In this document: positions 8,495-17,553 of the stretch, in pieces
Layout: the number at the start of each line of letters is the position of its first letter
How positions within the stretch are numbered: position 1 is the stretch's first letter
Source: Candidatus Nanopelagicales bacterium
Lineage (GTDB): Bacteria; Actinomycetota; Actinomycetes; S36-B12
Assembly (NCBI GenBank): GCA_018609125.1
Contig: JABAYF010000015.1
Coordinates: forward strand, 67,281 to 105,202
Direction of reading: 5' to 3'
DNA: 37,922 nucleotides
Translations under genes and position numbers: made by a program
Notes under the pieces: model-generated
What the model saw: only the letters and a program-made list of their open reading frames with translations
The model's database searches: none
What the model was told of the DNA's origin: nothing

Positions 8495-8507
8495 TGGTCG
8501 GATGTTT
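8495..8507. promoter_or_regulatory. Operator-like motif TGGTCGGATGTTT upstream of the SDR gene
   Basis: Identical 13-mer to that at 7642-7654. The same upstream region (8432-8591) also has a perfect palindrome CGGACGTCCG at 8531-8540. No convincing -10/-35 pair was identified. Confidence 0.4.
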
Positions 8508-8591
8508 GTGTTGCACCGTCGCACAATTGACGGACGTCCGGCACACAAATAAGCAAAGTCAGGGGTGGAAAGAGATCATGCCTTAGCTGGG

Positions 8592-10889
8592 TCAGGATAA
8601 AGAGCTGCCAAACAGCCTGGGCAGGGTGGCTTCATGGGCGAGGCGTAGTTCGGATAGCGCAATCGTGAACAGCCCGGCGAACTGCAGCACTTGATCGTCA
8701 AAGCCTTCGTCTGATCCAAGGCCAGAATCTACGACCCCGATGCGCGCAGCAGGCATGCCGCGGGCTGCGCACATCTGGCTGAAACGCATCTCCTCGGTGC
8801 GGGGGATCACCATGATCGCGCGGCCTGGGGTCTCCGACCAAAGGAGAGTTGCTGCTTCTATCCCGTCTGGCGCCCATACGCGCGCCCCGACGTCGGCGCG
8901 CAGCGCCATCTCAACCAGTGCCTGTGCCACACCGCCGTCGGAAACATCGTGGGCCGCGGTCACCATGCCATCGCGGGAAGCCGCAATCGCTATCTCACCC
9001 AGCAGTTTTTCCTGATCAAGGTTCGCCCGCGACGGATGGCCACCAAGATGGCCGTGCATCGTCCGAGCCCACTCGCTGCCGTCAAAGTCGGGGCCGGTAC
9101 CACCAAGGAGATAGATCAATTCCCCATCAGGACCCCACGCCATGGGTGTGCGGCGAGCAACATCGTCAATGACGCCAAGGACACCAACGACCGGGGTGGG
9201 CAAAATAGCGGTGTCAGCGGTGGAGTTATAGAAACTGACGTTGCCCCCGGTCACCGGGATGCTCAGTTCAAGGCAGCCATCGGCGAGCCCCCGAACAGTC
9301 TCGGCGAAAGTCCACATGACCTCGGGATCCTCTGGTGAACCAAAGTTCAAGCAGTTCGTCACCGCGATAGGTCGAGCACCGCTGATCGCAACATTGCGGT
9401 ATGACTCGGCCAGGGCCAACCGAGCTCCCTCGTAGGGATCTAGGTAGGCGAATCTGGCATTGCAGTCGGTTGAGATCGCCACGCCAAGCCCAGACACCTC
9501 ATCGATTCGCACCATGCCGGCGTCCTCGGGCTGGGACATCACCGTATTGCCAAGGACGTAGCGGTCGAACTGGTCAGTGATCCAAGATTTGCTCGCTAGA
9601 TTGGGAGTTGCAACCATCGCGAGAAGTGTGGCGCGCAGTTCTTCGACCGTTTCAGGTCGCGCCAGACGATCAGCTGAGTCTGCTTGCAGCGCATCAAGAT
9701 TGGCTGGCCGCGACATGGGACGGTGATAGACGGGTCCGTCATGAGCGACGGTGCGCGGGGGCACATCAACGATTCGCTGGTCATGCCAGTCAATGGTGAG
9801 GCGACCGGTATCGGTAACTTCACCGATAACTACAGCCTCCACCTCCCATTTCGCGCAAATCTGTTGGAACGCATCAATGTCGTCTGGTTGCACAACCGCG
9901 CACATTCGTTCCTGTGACTCACTCATGAGGATCTCTTCAGGACTCAGTGTTGGGTCCCGCAGTAGCACGCGGTCGAGCCATACGTGCATGCCCCCCTCGC
10001 CGTTTGATGCGAGTTCGCTTGTGGCGCATGAGATTCCGGCCCCACCGAGGTCTTGAATTCCTTCAACGAGACCAGCCGCAAGCACTTCAAGGGTGCATTC
10101 AATGAGCAATTTCTCCATGAATGGATCACCCACCTGAACACTCGGGCGCTTTGCCGGACCGTCAGCGTCGAAAGTCTCACTGGCTAGTACAGATACACCA
10201 CCGATGCCGTCCCCACCGGTTCGTGCGCCGTAGAGAACAACGAGGTTGCCCACTCCTTTTGCTGACGCAAGGTGAAGGTCTTCGTGGCGCATTGCCCCCA
10301 CGCACAGTGCGTTGACCAGCGGATTACCGGCATAGCTTGGGTCAAAGAACACCTCGCCACCGATATTGGGTAGTCCCAGACAGTTTCCGTAGCCGCCGAT
10401 TCCAGCGACGATGCCGGGTAAGACGCGCTGGGTGTCGGGAGCCTCAGCCGCACCAAAACGAAGCGGATCCATCACGGCCAGTGGGCGAGCACCCATCGAC
10501 AAAATATCGCGCACGATGCCACCCACCCCGGTGGCTGCGCCCTGATACGGCTCAACGTAAGAGGGGTGGTTGTGGCTCTCGACCTTGAAGGTGACCGCCC
10601 AGCCATCCCCGATATCAACGACACCGGCATTTTCGCCAATACCGACCATGAGTTGGGGCCAGCCGCCATCGGGCTGTTTGTCACCAAACTGACGGAGGTG
10701 AACCTTGGAGGACTTATAGGAGCAGTGTTCGCTCCACATCACCGAATACATGGCGAGTTCACTAGAGGTTGGACGCCGGCCGAGAATGTCGCGGATCTGC
10801 TGAAATTCTTCAGGCCTGAGTCCAAGTTCAGCGAAGGGCTGGGGAAGCTCAGGGGAATTGGTGGCTGACGCGACAGTGTCCAGGGTCAC
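8592..10889 (-). CDS. purL: Phosphoribosylformylglycinamidine synthase, PurL subunit
   Basis: 765-residue small-type PurL (FGAM synthase subunit II), which uses ATP and PurQ-derived ammonia to convert FGAR to FGAM in de novo purine synthesis. Landmarks are [11 protein letters not shown] with the catalytic-region His55, [18 protein letters not shown] near 104, and a second AIRS-like half in the C-terminal part ([23 protein letters not shown]). Length is usual for the purS/purQ/purL three-subunit type. The start is GTG at 10889 with a weak GGGAAG upstream; GAAGAT at 6 nt could instead serve as a leaderless -10. It is the last gene of purS-purQ-(secreted protein)-purL on this strand. Confidence 0.97.
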   Translation of the reverse strand: MTLDTVASATNSPELPQPFAELGLRPEEFQQIRDILGRRPTSSELAMYSVMWSEHCSYKSSKVHLRQFGDKQPDGGWPQLMVGIGENAGVVDIGDGWAVTFKVESHNHPSYVEPYQGAATGVGGIVRDILSMGARPLAVMDPLRFGAAEAPDTQRVLPGIVAGIGGYGNCLGLPNIGGEVFFDPSYAGNPLVNALCVGAMRHEDLHLASAKGVGNLVVLYGARTGGDGIGGVSVLASETFDADGPAKRPSVQVGDPFMEKLLIECTLEVLAAGLVEGIQDLGGAGISCATSELASNGEGGMHVWLDRVLLRDPTLSPEEILMSESQERMCAVVQPDDIDAFQQICAKWEVEAVVIGEVTDTGRLTIDWHDQRIVDVPPRTVAHDGPVYHRPMSRPANLDALQADSADRLARPETVEELRATLLAMVATPNLASKSWITDQFDRYVLGNTVMSQPEDAGMVRIDEVSGLGVAISTDCNARFAYLDPYEGARLALAESYRNVAISGARPIAVTNCLNFGSPEDPEVMWTFAETVRGLADGCLELSIPVTGGNVSFYNSTADTAILPTPVVGVLGVIDDVARRTPMAWGPDGELIYLLGGTGPDFDGSEWARTMHGHLGGHPSRANLDQEKLLGEIAIAASRDGMVTAAHDVSDGGVAQALVEMALRADVGARVWAPDGIEAATLLWSETPGRAIMVIPRTEEMRFSQMCAARGMPAARIGVVDSGLGSDEGFDDQVLQFAGLFTIALSELRLAHEATLPRLFGSSLS

Positions 10890-10944
10890 CGCACGATCTT
10901 CCCACGGCGAGCCCTGGACACCGACACAGTGTCAGGAGTTGGTG

Positions 10945-11715
10945 CTACCGAGCGCTACGACGCTCAATGCGCTGAGCAACAACGATGGCCAAGGTGGATA
11001 CGAACTCACGGTTCACTCGGCTGATAGAGCCCGGGCTGGCACCATTAATATTGGCGTATTCGACCCGGATGATTGACTGGCCGGCGAGGTAGTAGTGGCC
11101 CACCTGATCACCGGCGATGTCGATGGTGAGATCACCAGCGCTGACATCAACGGTGACGTCAAGGTTGATGCCCACACCGGGACGACCGAACAGCACGGGG
11201 AGCGTTTCAACCTCGGTTTTCACCGACGCCTTGACTTCAACGCCCTCTTCTTCGATATCAAGGTCAATATTTGCAGCGCACTTGGCGACTGTGACATTCA
11301 GGCGATTCCACGCGCGCACGGCCGCCGAGCGATTGGCGTACTGATAAATGTTGGAATTGATTTCAACAGCGCTTAACTCGTCGACGTTTTCGCGCGTAAT
11401 GGCCACGCTCTCCATGTACTGCTTCGGGCGTGGTCCGAGCAACTGGGCGCCATTAGCGTCTAGGCATAAATCGGCCTGGGGTGGGCGGCGGCCATCCTTG
11501 TACATCTGGGTGAGCGAGGGATCGGCGGTGTTAATCATCCATCGGGGTAGGTCGCCCAGTTTGACCGAGGAGGAAGCCAGTGCATCCTCAGACATGGCCT
11601 TGGTCTTGGCAGCCTGTGCTGGATTGGCCATCAAAAGCGACCCGGAGAGGGCAACAATCATGCCCCCCACAGCGATAGAACGTAGACCTTTGCGACTTGT
11701 CGCAGATTTAATCAT
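10945..11715 (-). CDS. Secreted protein with PknH-like extracellular sensor domain (tentative)
   Basis: 256 residues: basic N-terminus, hydrophobic core and a signal-peptidase site near NPAQA/AKT (residue 35), then a soluble domain. The pattern of a conserved Cys after LCLDANG, YANRSAAVRAWNRLNVTVAKC, and the C-terminal VSTLAIVVAQRI resembles the PknH-like extracellular domain of mycobacterial lipoproteins and kinases; two cysteines could form a disulfide. Function unknown. ATG 11715 is chosen because TTGACA-17-TTGCAT lies exactly 6 nt upstream; the alternative TTG at 11727 falls inside the -10 box. It sits between purQ and purL (66-bp and 55-bp gaps), unusual company for purine synthesis. The domain call is from memory of the family pattern, so moderate. 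Confidence 0.65.
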   Translation of the reverse strand: MIKSATSRKGLRSIAVGGMIVALSGSLLMANPAQAAKTKAMSEDALASSSVKLGDLPRWMINTADPSLTQMYKDGRRPPQADLCLDANGAQLLGPRPKQYMESVAITRENVDELSAVEINSNIYQYANRSAAVRAWNRLNVTVAKCAANIDLDIEEEGVEVKASVKTEVETLPVLFGRPGVGINLDVTVDVSAGDLTIDIAGDQVGHYYLAGQSIIRVEYANINGASPGSISRVNREFVSTLAIVVAQRIERRSAR

Positions 11716-11721
11716 GTTTCT

Positions 11722-11750
11722 ATGCAATCTGACTGCGACCGCGATGTCAA
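11722..11750 (-). promoter_or_regulatory. Leaderless promoter of the secreted protein gene (TTGACA-17-TTGCAT)
   Basis: -35 TTGACA at 11750-11745, 17-bp spacer, -10 TTGCAT at 11727-11722, then AGAAAC and the ATG at 11715, so transcription would start at or next to the A of ATG. No Shine-Dalgarno is present. It gives purL a possible second promoter inside the operon. Confidence 0.65.
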
Positions 11751-11781
11751 CACGAAGTGGGGAGATCCCGATGAATCGCGG

Positions 11782-12462
11782 CTAGGCACGGCTGAACGTG
11801 CGCAAAATCGATGTGAAGAATGCAAGTCCGTCGGTACCGGGGCCAAACATGTTTTCAACCGCATGCTCCGGATGCGGCATGAGGCCCACCACATTGCCGG
11901 CCGGATTCGCTATGCCAGCGATATCGCGCCGGCTGCCGTTGGGATTTGTCCCGACATAGCGGGCCACGATGCGCCCAGAGTTTTCCAATTCATCCAGGGT
12001 CGCCTCGTCTGCGATGTAACCGCCTTCACCATTCTTCAGCGGAATGATGATCTCTTGGCCCTGGTTGAAGTCACTCGTCCACACCGTTGACGTTGACTCG
12101 ATGCGCAGCGACTGGTCGCGGCAGATGAAGTGCAGATGGTCGTTGCGCGTGAGAGCACCCGGGAGTAGCCCGGCTTCGCACAGAATTTGAAAGCCATTGC
12201 AAATGCCGAGAACAGGCAGGCCGGTGTGGGCGCGGTCGACAATGGACTCCATGACAGGAGCAAACCGTGCGATTGCACCGCAGCGTAGGTAGTCGCCATA
12301 GGAGAAGCCACCGGGAAGGATGACCGCATCCACATGTCGCAGGTCTGTATCGGCATGCCACAGGTGAACCGGCTCGCTACCTGCGATGCGAACCGCCCGG
12401 GCCGCATCCTGATCGTCTAACGAGCCGGGAAAGGTAACGATGCCGACTCTGTGTGAACTCAT
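11782..12462 (-). CDS. purQ: Phosphoribosylformylglycinamidine synthase, PurQ glutaminase subunit
   Basis: 226-residue class-I glutamine amidotransferase that hydrolyses glutamine and feeds ammonia to PurL. The nucleophile Cys is in LGICNGFQ, and the catalytic His-Glu pair is in MPHPEHAVE near the C-terminus. N-terminal [12 protein letters not shown] is canonical for PurQ. ATG 12462 is chosen for this N-terminus and for GAAGGTG upstream; a longer open frame adds 14 unrelated residues. It follows purS by 10 bp, clearly in one operon. A 66-bp gap with its own promoter separates it from the secreted-protein gene. Confidence 0.96.
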   Translation of the reverse strand: MSSHRVGIVTFPGSLDDQDAARAVRIAGSEPVHLWHADTDLRHVDAVILPGGFSYGDYLRCGAIARFAPVMESIVDRAHTGLPVLGICNGFQILCEAGLLPGALTRNDHLHFICRDQSLRIESTSTVWTSDFNQGQEIIIPLKNGEGGYIADEATLDELENSGRIVARYVGTNPNGSRRDIAGIANPAGNVVGLMPHPEHAVENMFGPGTDGLAFFTSILRTFSRA

Positions 12463-12472
12463 CAATGCACCT

Positions 12473-12727
12473 TCATGACTGGATGTGGAGCACGTAGTTC
12501 TCAATCACCGGATTACTGAGCAGTTCCGCTGCCATCCGATGGAGTTCGGCGAGGCGATCTTCGGTGACTTCGCCCTCGAGGGTGATTTCGAATCTTTTAC
12601 CCTGACGCACATCGACCACGCCATCAACATGAAGCCGACCCAGGGCGGCCACCACTGCACGGCCCTGTGGATCCAAGATTTCTGGCTTGAGCATGACGTC
12701 CACGACGACGTGGGATTGGGCAGACAT
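12473..12727 (-). CDS. purS: Phosphoribosylformylglycinamidine synthase, PurS subunit
   Basis: 84-residue PurS, the small subunit that bridges PurL and PurQ in the FGAM synthase complex. The patterns [16 protein letters not shown] at the N-terminus, FEITLEG in the middle and [11 protein letters not shown] at the end are characteristic, and the length is normal. ATG 12727 has AAGGAG 5 nt upstream. It is the first gene of the pur cluster, with a promoter candidate (-10 TAGACT) in the tail of the upstream EamA gene. The leader also contains a 12-mer (TCACATGACACA on the plus strand) found again upstream of ppk. Confidence 0.95.
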   Translation of the reverse strand: MSAQSHVVVDVMLKPEILDPQGRAVVAALGRLHVDGVVDVRQGKRFEITLEGEVTEDRLAELHRMAAELLSNPVIENYVLHIQS

Positions 12728-12766
12728 CCGGCTCCTTCACATGACACAACAGTGGTCGAGGCTTTT

Positions 12767-12797
12767 AGTCTAGGAGTGTCCAGGCACGGTAAATCAA
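12767..12797 (-). promoter_or_regulatory. Candidate purS promoter (TTGATT-19-TAGACT)
   Basis: -35-like TTGATT at 12797-12792 and -10 TAGACT at 12772-12767, leaving a leader of about 35 nt with a good ribosome-binding site. The spacer of 19 bp is long. The promoter overlaps the EamA stop codon; readthrough from glgM-EamA is also possible because no terminator is seen. Confidence 0.45.
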
Positions 12798-13753
12798 CGG
12801 GATCGCTCTGCGATGTAGACGCCGATCAACACGATGACCCCGCCGATTACCTGGGGTAGGGACAAGATCTCGGCGAGTGCAAGCCAAGCAAATCCTGCCG
12901 CCATGACCGGCTCAATCATTCCGATCGTTGCCGCCTGCGCCGCCCGGATGTGATGCAGCGAAGCGACGACGAGCCAGAACGGCGCAACGGTGCCGAGCAG
13001 CACCATCCAGCCGGTAAGGACCAACAGGGCCACCTGTGGGCCATCTGAGCCAAGTGGAGTACCTGTACCCGCGAGTGATTCCCACGGAAAACTCCACCAG
13101 GGCTGGATAACGGCGAAGAACGCTGCTGCCGCCCCGAAGCCCCACATGGTGAGCGAGACCGGATCACGCGGGTTCGGTCTGTGCAGTTGGTCCTCAGCGG
13201 TGATGTAGTAGACCGACAGTGCTGCGGCGGCTGCGAACGCGGCGGCAACACCGAGCGCATCTAGGGTGAACCCTTGCCATACCTGTGCGACAAACATGAG
13301 GCCGGTAAGGGCGAGCACCAAACCCAACCACACTGTTGGGCGCACAGACTGTTGTCTAACGAATCGAAAATACAGGGCGACCATGATGGGCGCGGTGAAT
13401 TCGATGATGAGGGCTATCCCCACCGCGAGACGTTCCAGCGCGATGAAAAACATCCATTGCGTCATGGCGATGCCGGCGATGCCGAAGAACAAAATCAGCA
13501 GGACTTCGTCCTTGCGTATCCGTAATGCCCGCGGCCTAGTAATGGCCACGATGGTGAGCAGCACGAGGAAGGCAGCGGTTACTCGTAACTCAATAAGCCG
13601 AGAGGGTGTGATGCCTGTCAGCAGAATGGACTTACTTACTGTGCCGTTGACGGCGAAGAGGAGTGCTGCCACCACGTAGAGGCTGTAGCCGATGACCGGA
13701 TTGCGATTTTTGGACAGGGGCACCCCAGGCAGGGGCTCAGCTAGATCGGTCAT
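12794..13753 (-). CDS. EamA/DMT-family transporter (RhaT/YdcZ-like exporter)
   Basis: 319-residue integral membrane protein with about ten hydrophobic segments arranged as two EamA repeats, starting YSLYVVAALLFAVNGTVSKS and, in the second half, VLLGTVAPFWLVVASLHHI and AATIGMIEPVMAAGFAWLALAE. The last two are the typical EamA conserved segment. Such proteins export amino acids, nucleosides or other metabolites; the substrate is unknown. The ATG at 13753 lies 7 bp after the glgM stop, so it is translationally linked to glgM; a longer frame adds 30 residues that overlap glgM and look non-coding. No functional link to glycogen is evident. Confidence 0.85.
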   Translation of the reverse strand: MTDLAEPLPGVPLSKNRNPVIGYSLYVVAALLFAVNGTVSKSILLTGITPSRLIELRVTAAFLVLLTIVAITRPRALRIRKDEVLLILFFGIAGIAMTQWMFFIALERLAVGIALIIEFTAPIMVALYFRFVRQQSVRPTVWLGLVLALTGLMFVAQVWQGFTLDALGVAAAFAAAAALSVYYITAEDQLHRPNPRDPVSLTMWGFGAAAAFFAVIQPWWSFPWESLAGTGTPLGSDGPQVALLVLTGWMVLLGTVAPFWLVVASLHHIRAAQAATIGMIEPVMAAGFAWLALAEILSLPQVIGGVIVLIGVYIAERSR

Positions 13754-13760
13754 CTTCGGG

Positions 13761-14924
13761 TCATGACTGCAACACGCCTTGGTAGACCTTGAGGGTTTGT
13801 TCGGCGATGGCTGACCAGCTGAAGTCAGCCTCTGCTCGCGCACGGCCAGCGATTCCCATGCCGGTAGCTCGTGTCGGGTCTGCGACCAGGCTGTTCACAG
13901 CTTCGGCCAGTGAACGTTGAAATTGCTGCTCGTTCTCAACCTGGTACTCAACCAGGATTCCGGTTTCTCCATCGACGACAACTTCTGGAATTCCGCCAAC
14001 TGCGCTCGCTACCACTGCCGTCTCACACGCCATTGCTTCCAGGTTCACAATGCCCTGAGGCTCATAGATGGACGGGCAAATAAAGGTGACCGCGTTAGTG
14101 AGGAGTTGTCGTACCGCTGGGCGGGATAACTGCTGCTCAATCCACACCACTGATTCGGTGCCGCGTTGTGCGCGTAGTTCTGCAACTGCTGCTGCCACCT
14201 CAACGCCCATTTCCGGGGTATCGGGGGAACTAGCGCACAGCACCAGAACAACATCGACGTTGAAGAATTCAGTGGCGGCTAGGAGGTGCTGGATACCTTT
14301 TTGGCGCGTAATGCGGCCTAGGAAGGCGACATACGGTCGGTTGGTGGGTACACCCAATGGTTCGATCAGATCGGTGTTGGTGTCGGGTCGATATTCATCG
14401 GTATTGATGCCGTTGTAAACGACGTGAACTCGATCAGGGTCGACGCGGTTGTAATGGGTAAGAACATCGGCTCGCATCCCCTCGCTCACCGCGATGATCG
14501 CATCGGCACTGTCATAGGCGGTGGCCTCGACCCAGGACGACACTCGGTAGCCACCACCGAGTTGCTCTGCTTTCCACGGACGAAGCGGCTCAAGGGAGTG
14601 GGCGGTCATGACATGGGGAATGTTGTACAGCAGCGAGGCGACGTGCCCGGCAAAGTTCGCGTACCAGGTGTGAGAGTGCACTACATCTACTTCGCCACTG
14701 CCTTGGATCATCGCCAGGTCAATGCCCAGGGTTTCCAGCACCGGATTCGCGCCGAGCAGTTCTGTCGGCACCTGATAGGACAGTGCATCGGGCCGTTGAG
14801 GGCCAAAACACTGCACCACCACATCAGCCAAGGGGCGCAGATTTTCCACCAGATTGACCACATGGACCCCGGCACCCCCGTACACCTGCGGCGGCCATTC
14901 TTTGGTCATGATTCCCACCCGCAT
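13761..14924 (-). CDS. glgM: Actinobacterial glycogen synthase / alpha-maltose-1-phosphate synthase (GT4)
   Basis: 387-residue GT-B retaining glycosyltransferase of family GT4. N-terminal VGIMTKEWPPQVYGGAGVHV carries the nucleotide-sugar/phosphate loop; C-terminal SIYEPQGIVNLEAMACE has the ExxxxxxxE donor-binding motif. Mycobacterial homologues, annotated glgA, act as ADP-glucose-dependent maltose-1-phosphate synthases (GlgM) for the GlgE alpha-glucan route. The divergent glgM/glgC arrangement here is the same as in mycobacteria, which supports this assignment over classical GT5 glycogen synthase. ATG 14924 has AAAGGAG about 9 nt upstream. GlgE and GlgB are not in the window, so the maltose-1-phosphate role is inferred. 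Confidence 0.88.
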   Translation of the reverse strand: MRVGIMTKEWPPQVYGGAGVHVVNLVENLRPLADVVVQCFGPQRPDALSYQVPTELLGANPVLETLGIDLAMIQGSGEVDVVHSHTWYANFAGHVASLLYNIPHVMTAHSLEPLRPWKAEQLGGGYRVSSWVEATAYDSADAIIAVSEGMRADVLTHYNRVDPDRVHVVYNGINTDEYRPDTNTDLIEPLGVPTNRPYVAFLGRITRQKGIQHLLAATEFFNVDVVLVLCASSPDTPEMGVEVAAAVAELRAQRGTESVVWIEQQLSRPAVRQLLTNAVTFICPSIYEPQGIVNLEAMACETAVVASAVGGIPEVVVDGETGILVEYQVENEQQFQRSLAEAVNSLVADPTRATGMGIAGRARAEADFSWSAIAEQTLKVYQGVLQS

Positions 14925-15008
14925 TGGTACGGCTCCTTTGGTGGCTCGAATAACGCAAAAGTTTGGCCGAGGTCACTGTAGGGCCTAACACGCGGTGGTG
15001 AGGGGGTC

Positions 15009-15014
15009 TAGGGT
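15009..15014 (+). promoter_or_regulatory. Leaderless -10 box (TAGGGT) of glgC
   Basis: TAGGGT followed by 6 nt (GATGTC) and the ATG of glgC, with no Shine-Dalgarno at the right distance. The 96-bp divergent region to glgM (14925-15020) must hold both promoters; no clear operator was recognised. Confidence 0.55.
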
Positions 15015-15020
15015 GATGTC

Positions 15021-16247
15021 ATGCAGTCTGGTCCCAGGGTTCTGGCGATCGTCCTCGCCGGCGGTGCCGGGAAGCGGTTGTTGCCGCTGACTGCCGACCG
15101 AGCGAAACCAGCCGTGCCCTTCGGTGGCACTTACCGCCTCATCGACTTTGTGCTCTCCAATCTCATCAACTCCGGGCTACGCCGCGTATGCGTACTGACC
15201 CAGTACAAGTCACACTCACTCGACCGTCACATCACGCAAACGTGGCGGATGCCCACCTTGTTGGGCGACTACGTCACTCCGGTGCCGGCTCAGCAGCGGC
15301 TCGGTCCGCGCTGGTTCACCGGCAGTGCCGATGCGATCTTGCAGAGTCTGAACTTAATCGTTGATGAAGACCCCGATTATGTCGTGGTATTTGGCGCCGA
15401 CCACGTCTATCGGATGGATCCGATGCAAATGTTGGCTGACCACATCGATGCGGGTGTGAGTGTCACCGTTGCTGGTATCCGCCAGCCGCGGGCGCTTGCG
15501 CACCAGTTTGGCGTCATCGAAACGGCACCGGATGGTCGCATGATTCGGCAATTTCTCGAGAAGCCCGCTGATCCCCCATCAATCCCAGGTGAACCTGAAT
15601 CTTCGTTCGTCTCCATGGGCAATTACGTGTTTACAACGAGTGCATTGGTTGAGGCGTTACGCGAAGATGCCGCCGACGAGGGTTCGGTGCACGACATGGG
15701 TGGCGACATCATTCCGATGATGGTCAAGCAGGGCGAAGCCATGGTGTACGACTTCAGTAGCAATGTGGTGCCCGGCAGCACTGACCGGGATGCTGGCTAC
15801 TGGCGCGACGTGGGCACGCTGGACGCATATCACGACGCGCACATGGACCTCGTTTCGGTGCACCCCATTTTCAATCTGTACAACCGCACGTGGCCGATTC
15901 TGTCTCACCTACCGCCCTACCCGCCGGCGAAGTTTGTCGAGGGCGGGAACGCACATGAGTCGATGGTAGGTGCCGGTTCGATCGTGTCCGGTGCTCACGT
16001 GCGCAATTCCGTGGTTTCCTTCGATGTCCAGATCAGTGGGGGCGCCTACGTGGATGGATCCGTTGTGATGCCCGGTGTTCGCATCGGCAGAAACTCGGTG
16101 GTGCGCAGAGCAATTCTGGACAAGAATGTGATTGTTCCCGACGGTGTGCACATCGGCGTCGATCCCGAACGAGACCGTGAGCTTTACACCATCAGTGAAG
16201 GCGGCATCGTGGTTCTTGGCAAAGGAATTATCGCTCACCGTCAGTGA
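15021..16247 (+). CDS. glgC: Glucose-1-phosphate adenylyltransferase
   Basis: 408-residue ADP-glucose pyrophosphorylase, making ADP-glucose from glucose-1-phosphate and ATP, the donor for GlgM/glycogen synthesis. The nucleotidyltransferase signature [18 protein letters not shown] is at residues 14-30, the [10 protein letters not shown] metal/catalytic region is near 123, and a left-handed beta-helix domain with hexapeptide-like repeats ([18 protein letters not shown]) follows from about 315. Length is normal. ATG 21 nt after a TAGGGT box suggests a leaderless mRNA is wrong in frame for the upstream ATG at 15016, so 15021 is kept. It is divergent from glgM and its stop overlaps the next SDR start by 4 nt. 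Confidence 0.96.
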   Translation: MQSGPRVLAIVLAGGAGKRLLPLTADRAKPAVPFGGTYRLIDFVLSNLINSGLRRVCVLTQYKSHSLDRHITQTWRMPTLLGDYVTPVPAQQRLGPRWFTGSADAILQSLNLIVDEDPDYVVVFGADHVYRMDPMQMLADHIDAGVSVTVAGIRQPRALAHQFGVIETAPDGRMIRQFLEKPADPPSIPGEPESSFVSMGNYVFTTSALVEALREDAADEGSVHDMGGDIIPMMVKQGEAMVYDFSSNVVPGSTDRDAGYWRDVGTLDAYHDAHMDLVSVHPIFNLYNRTWPILSHLPPYPPAKFVEGGNAHESMVGAGSIVSGAHVRNSVVSFDVQISGGAYVDGSVVMPGVRIGRNSVVRRAILDKNVIVPDGVHIGVDPERDRELYTISEGGIVVLGKGIIAHRQ

Positions 16248-17062
16248 GTACTACGACGATGCGAGAGTCCTCATTTGACGGCCAGGGTCGAGTAGCCGTT
16301 GTCACCGGTGCGGGACGAGGTCTTGGCCTAGCCATCTGTAATACATTGCGTGCCAACGGCTTTGAGGTCATCGCCACTGATATTAACGGTGCGGACCATG
16401 TGCTTGATGTTACTGATGCCCGTGCATGCCGAGAGCTAGCCCAACGAGTGCAGCCAAGCGTATGGGTCAACAATGCCGGTGTTCTCGGAGCCGGTGACTC
16501 CACCACGCAGTCTGATGAACTCATTGCCACCATCGTCGGTGTCAACCTGTTGGGGGTGATGAACGGCACGAGGGCGGCTGTTGAAGTAATGCGGCACCGC
16601 AATAGTGGTCAAGGCGCAGGTCACGTCATCAATATCGGGTCGCTTGCCTCGTGGGTTCCGGTTCCGGGTGAAGCCGTCTATGCCGCCACGAAGGCTGGCG
16701 TCTTGTCTTTCACCCTGGGGCTCGAAGGGGATCTTCGTCGCGGTGGAGTCAAGGGCTTGCGCTTTAGCGTCATTTGCCCGGACGGAATGCTGACTCCGAT
16801 GATTGCTGACGTTATTGATGACCCGGCGATCGCACTGACGTTCAGCGGCTTTCGGCTGGTTCAACCAACGCAGGTTGCCGATGCCGTCCTGAGCGTTTTG
16901 CGACGACACCGTCGCGTGGTGAGCGTCCCGCATTGGCGGGGTCTGCAGGTGCGTAGTTTCGGGGCCGTCCCCGACCTCGTGCTGGGGGCAGGGCCATTGT
17001 TTATGCGACTGGGACGAATCCAGCAGGAGCGGGTCCGACGGCGCACGCGAGGCGTGACGTGA
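16244..17062 (+). CDS. SDR-family oxidoreductase downstream of glgC
   Basis: 272-residue short-chain dehydrogenase with [10 protein letters not shown] near residue 21, NNAG near 77 and the YAATK active site near 147. The C-terminal region after about 190 ([27 protein letters not shown]) is basic and hydrophobic, as in SDRs that act on lipids or steroids and touch the membrane. The GTG start overlaps the glgC stop (GTGA), which argues for translational coupling; the ATG at 16259 is an alternative, but neither has a strong ribosome-binding site. The stop overlaps the next gene in the same way. Substrate unknown. Confidence 0.82.
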   Translation: MSTTTMRESSFDGQGRVAVVTGAGRGLGLAICNTLRANGFEVIATDINGADHVLDVTDARACRELAQRVQPSVWVNNAGVLGAGDSTTQSDELIATIVGVNLLGVMNGTRAAVEVMRHRNSGQGAGHVINIGSLASWVPVPGEAVYAATKAGVLSFTLGLEGDLRRGGVKGLRFSVICPDGMLTPMIADVIDDPAIALTFSGFRLVQPTQVADAVLSVLRRHRRVVSVPHWRGLQVRSFGAVPDLVLGAGPLFMRLGRIQQERVRRRTRGVT

Positions 17063-17553
17063 TCTATGGTGAAGACGTGAAAAGTGACGTGAAGGTAGTG
17101 GACACGGGCAACCGATGGATAATCGCGCGCTCTGTTCTTATTGAGGCTCCGGCGCAGGTCGTCTTTGACGTGATCGCCGACCCACGCCAGCACGCGGCGT
17201 TCGATGGCTCCAAAACCGTTGAGGGAGTTGTCGATGCTCCCGACCGGCTGGCCCTCGGAGATCAATTTCGGATGAAAATGCGCATCAAGGTGCCGTACAA
17301 GATCGGTAGCAAGGTAATGGAGTTTGAGGAGGGTCAGCGCATCGCGTGGGCGCACGTCGGAGGACATCGCTGGCGCTATGAAACGCGGGCCACTTCTGAC
17401 CAGCAGTGCGAAGTAACCGAGATCTTTGACGCCTCCTATGCTCGCTCTGCTCAGGCGCTGCGGTTGATGAACGCCTACACCAACAACACCAAGGCCATTG
17501 AACGAACGCTGTGCCGCTTGAAGAGCTACGTTGAGGAGAGTGCAGCGGGTTAA
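17059..17553 (+). CDS. SRPBCC-family (START/polyketide-cyclase-like) protein
   Basis: 164-residue single-domain SRPBCC (Bet v1-like) fold protein: IEAPAQVVFDVIADPRQHAAFDGS near the N-terminus is the hallmark pattern, and a long C-terminal helix (RLMNAYTNNTKAIERTLCRLKSYVEE) closes the ligand cavity. Proteins of this type bind hydrophobic ligands or act as small cyclases; the role here is unknown. GTG 17059 overlaps the SDR stop by 4 nt; GTG 17077 is an alternative. The coupling to an SDR suggests that both act on one lipid-like substrate. It is convergent with the mutT1-like gene: the two stop codons share 17550-17553. Confidence 0.82.
   Translation: MIYGEDVKSDVKVVDTGNRWIIARSVLIEAPAQVVFDVIADPRQHAAFDGSKTVEGVVDAPDRLALGDQFRMKMRIKVPYKIGSKVMEFEEGQRIAWAHVGGHRWRYETRATSDQQCEVTEIFDASYARSAQALRLMNAYTNNTKAIERTLCRLKSYVEESAAG

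Noticed and set aside
8432-8548. 39-residue N-terminal extension of the SDR gene
   Set aside because: GGAGG and the canonical SDR N-terminus support the internal ATG at 8431; the upstream part lies in the promoter/operator region.
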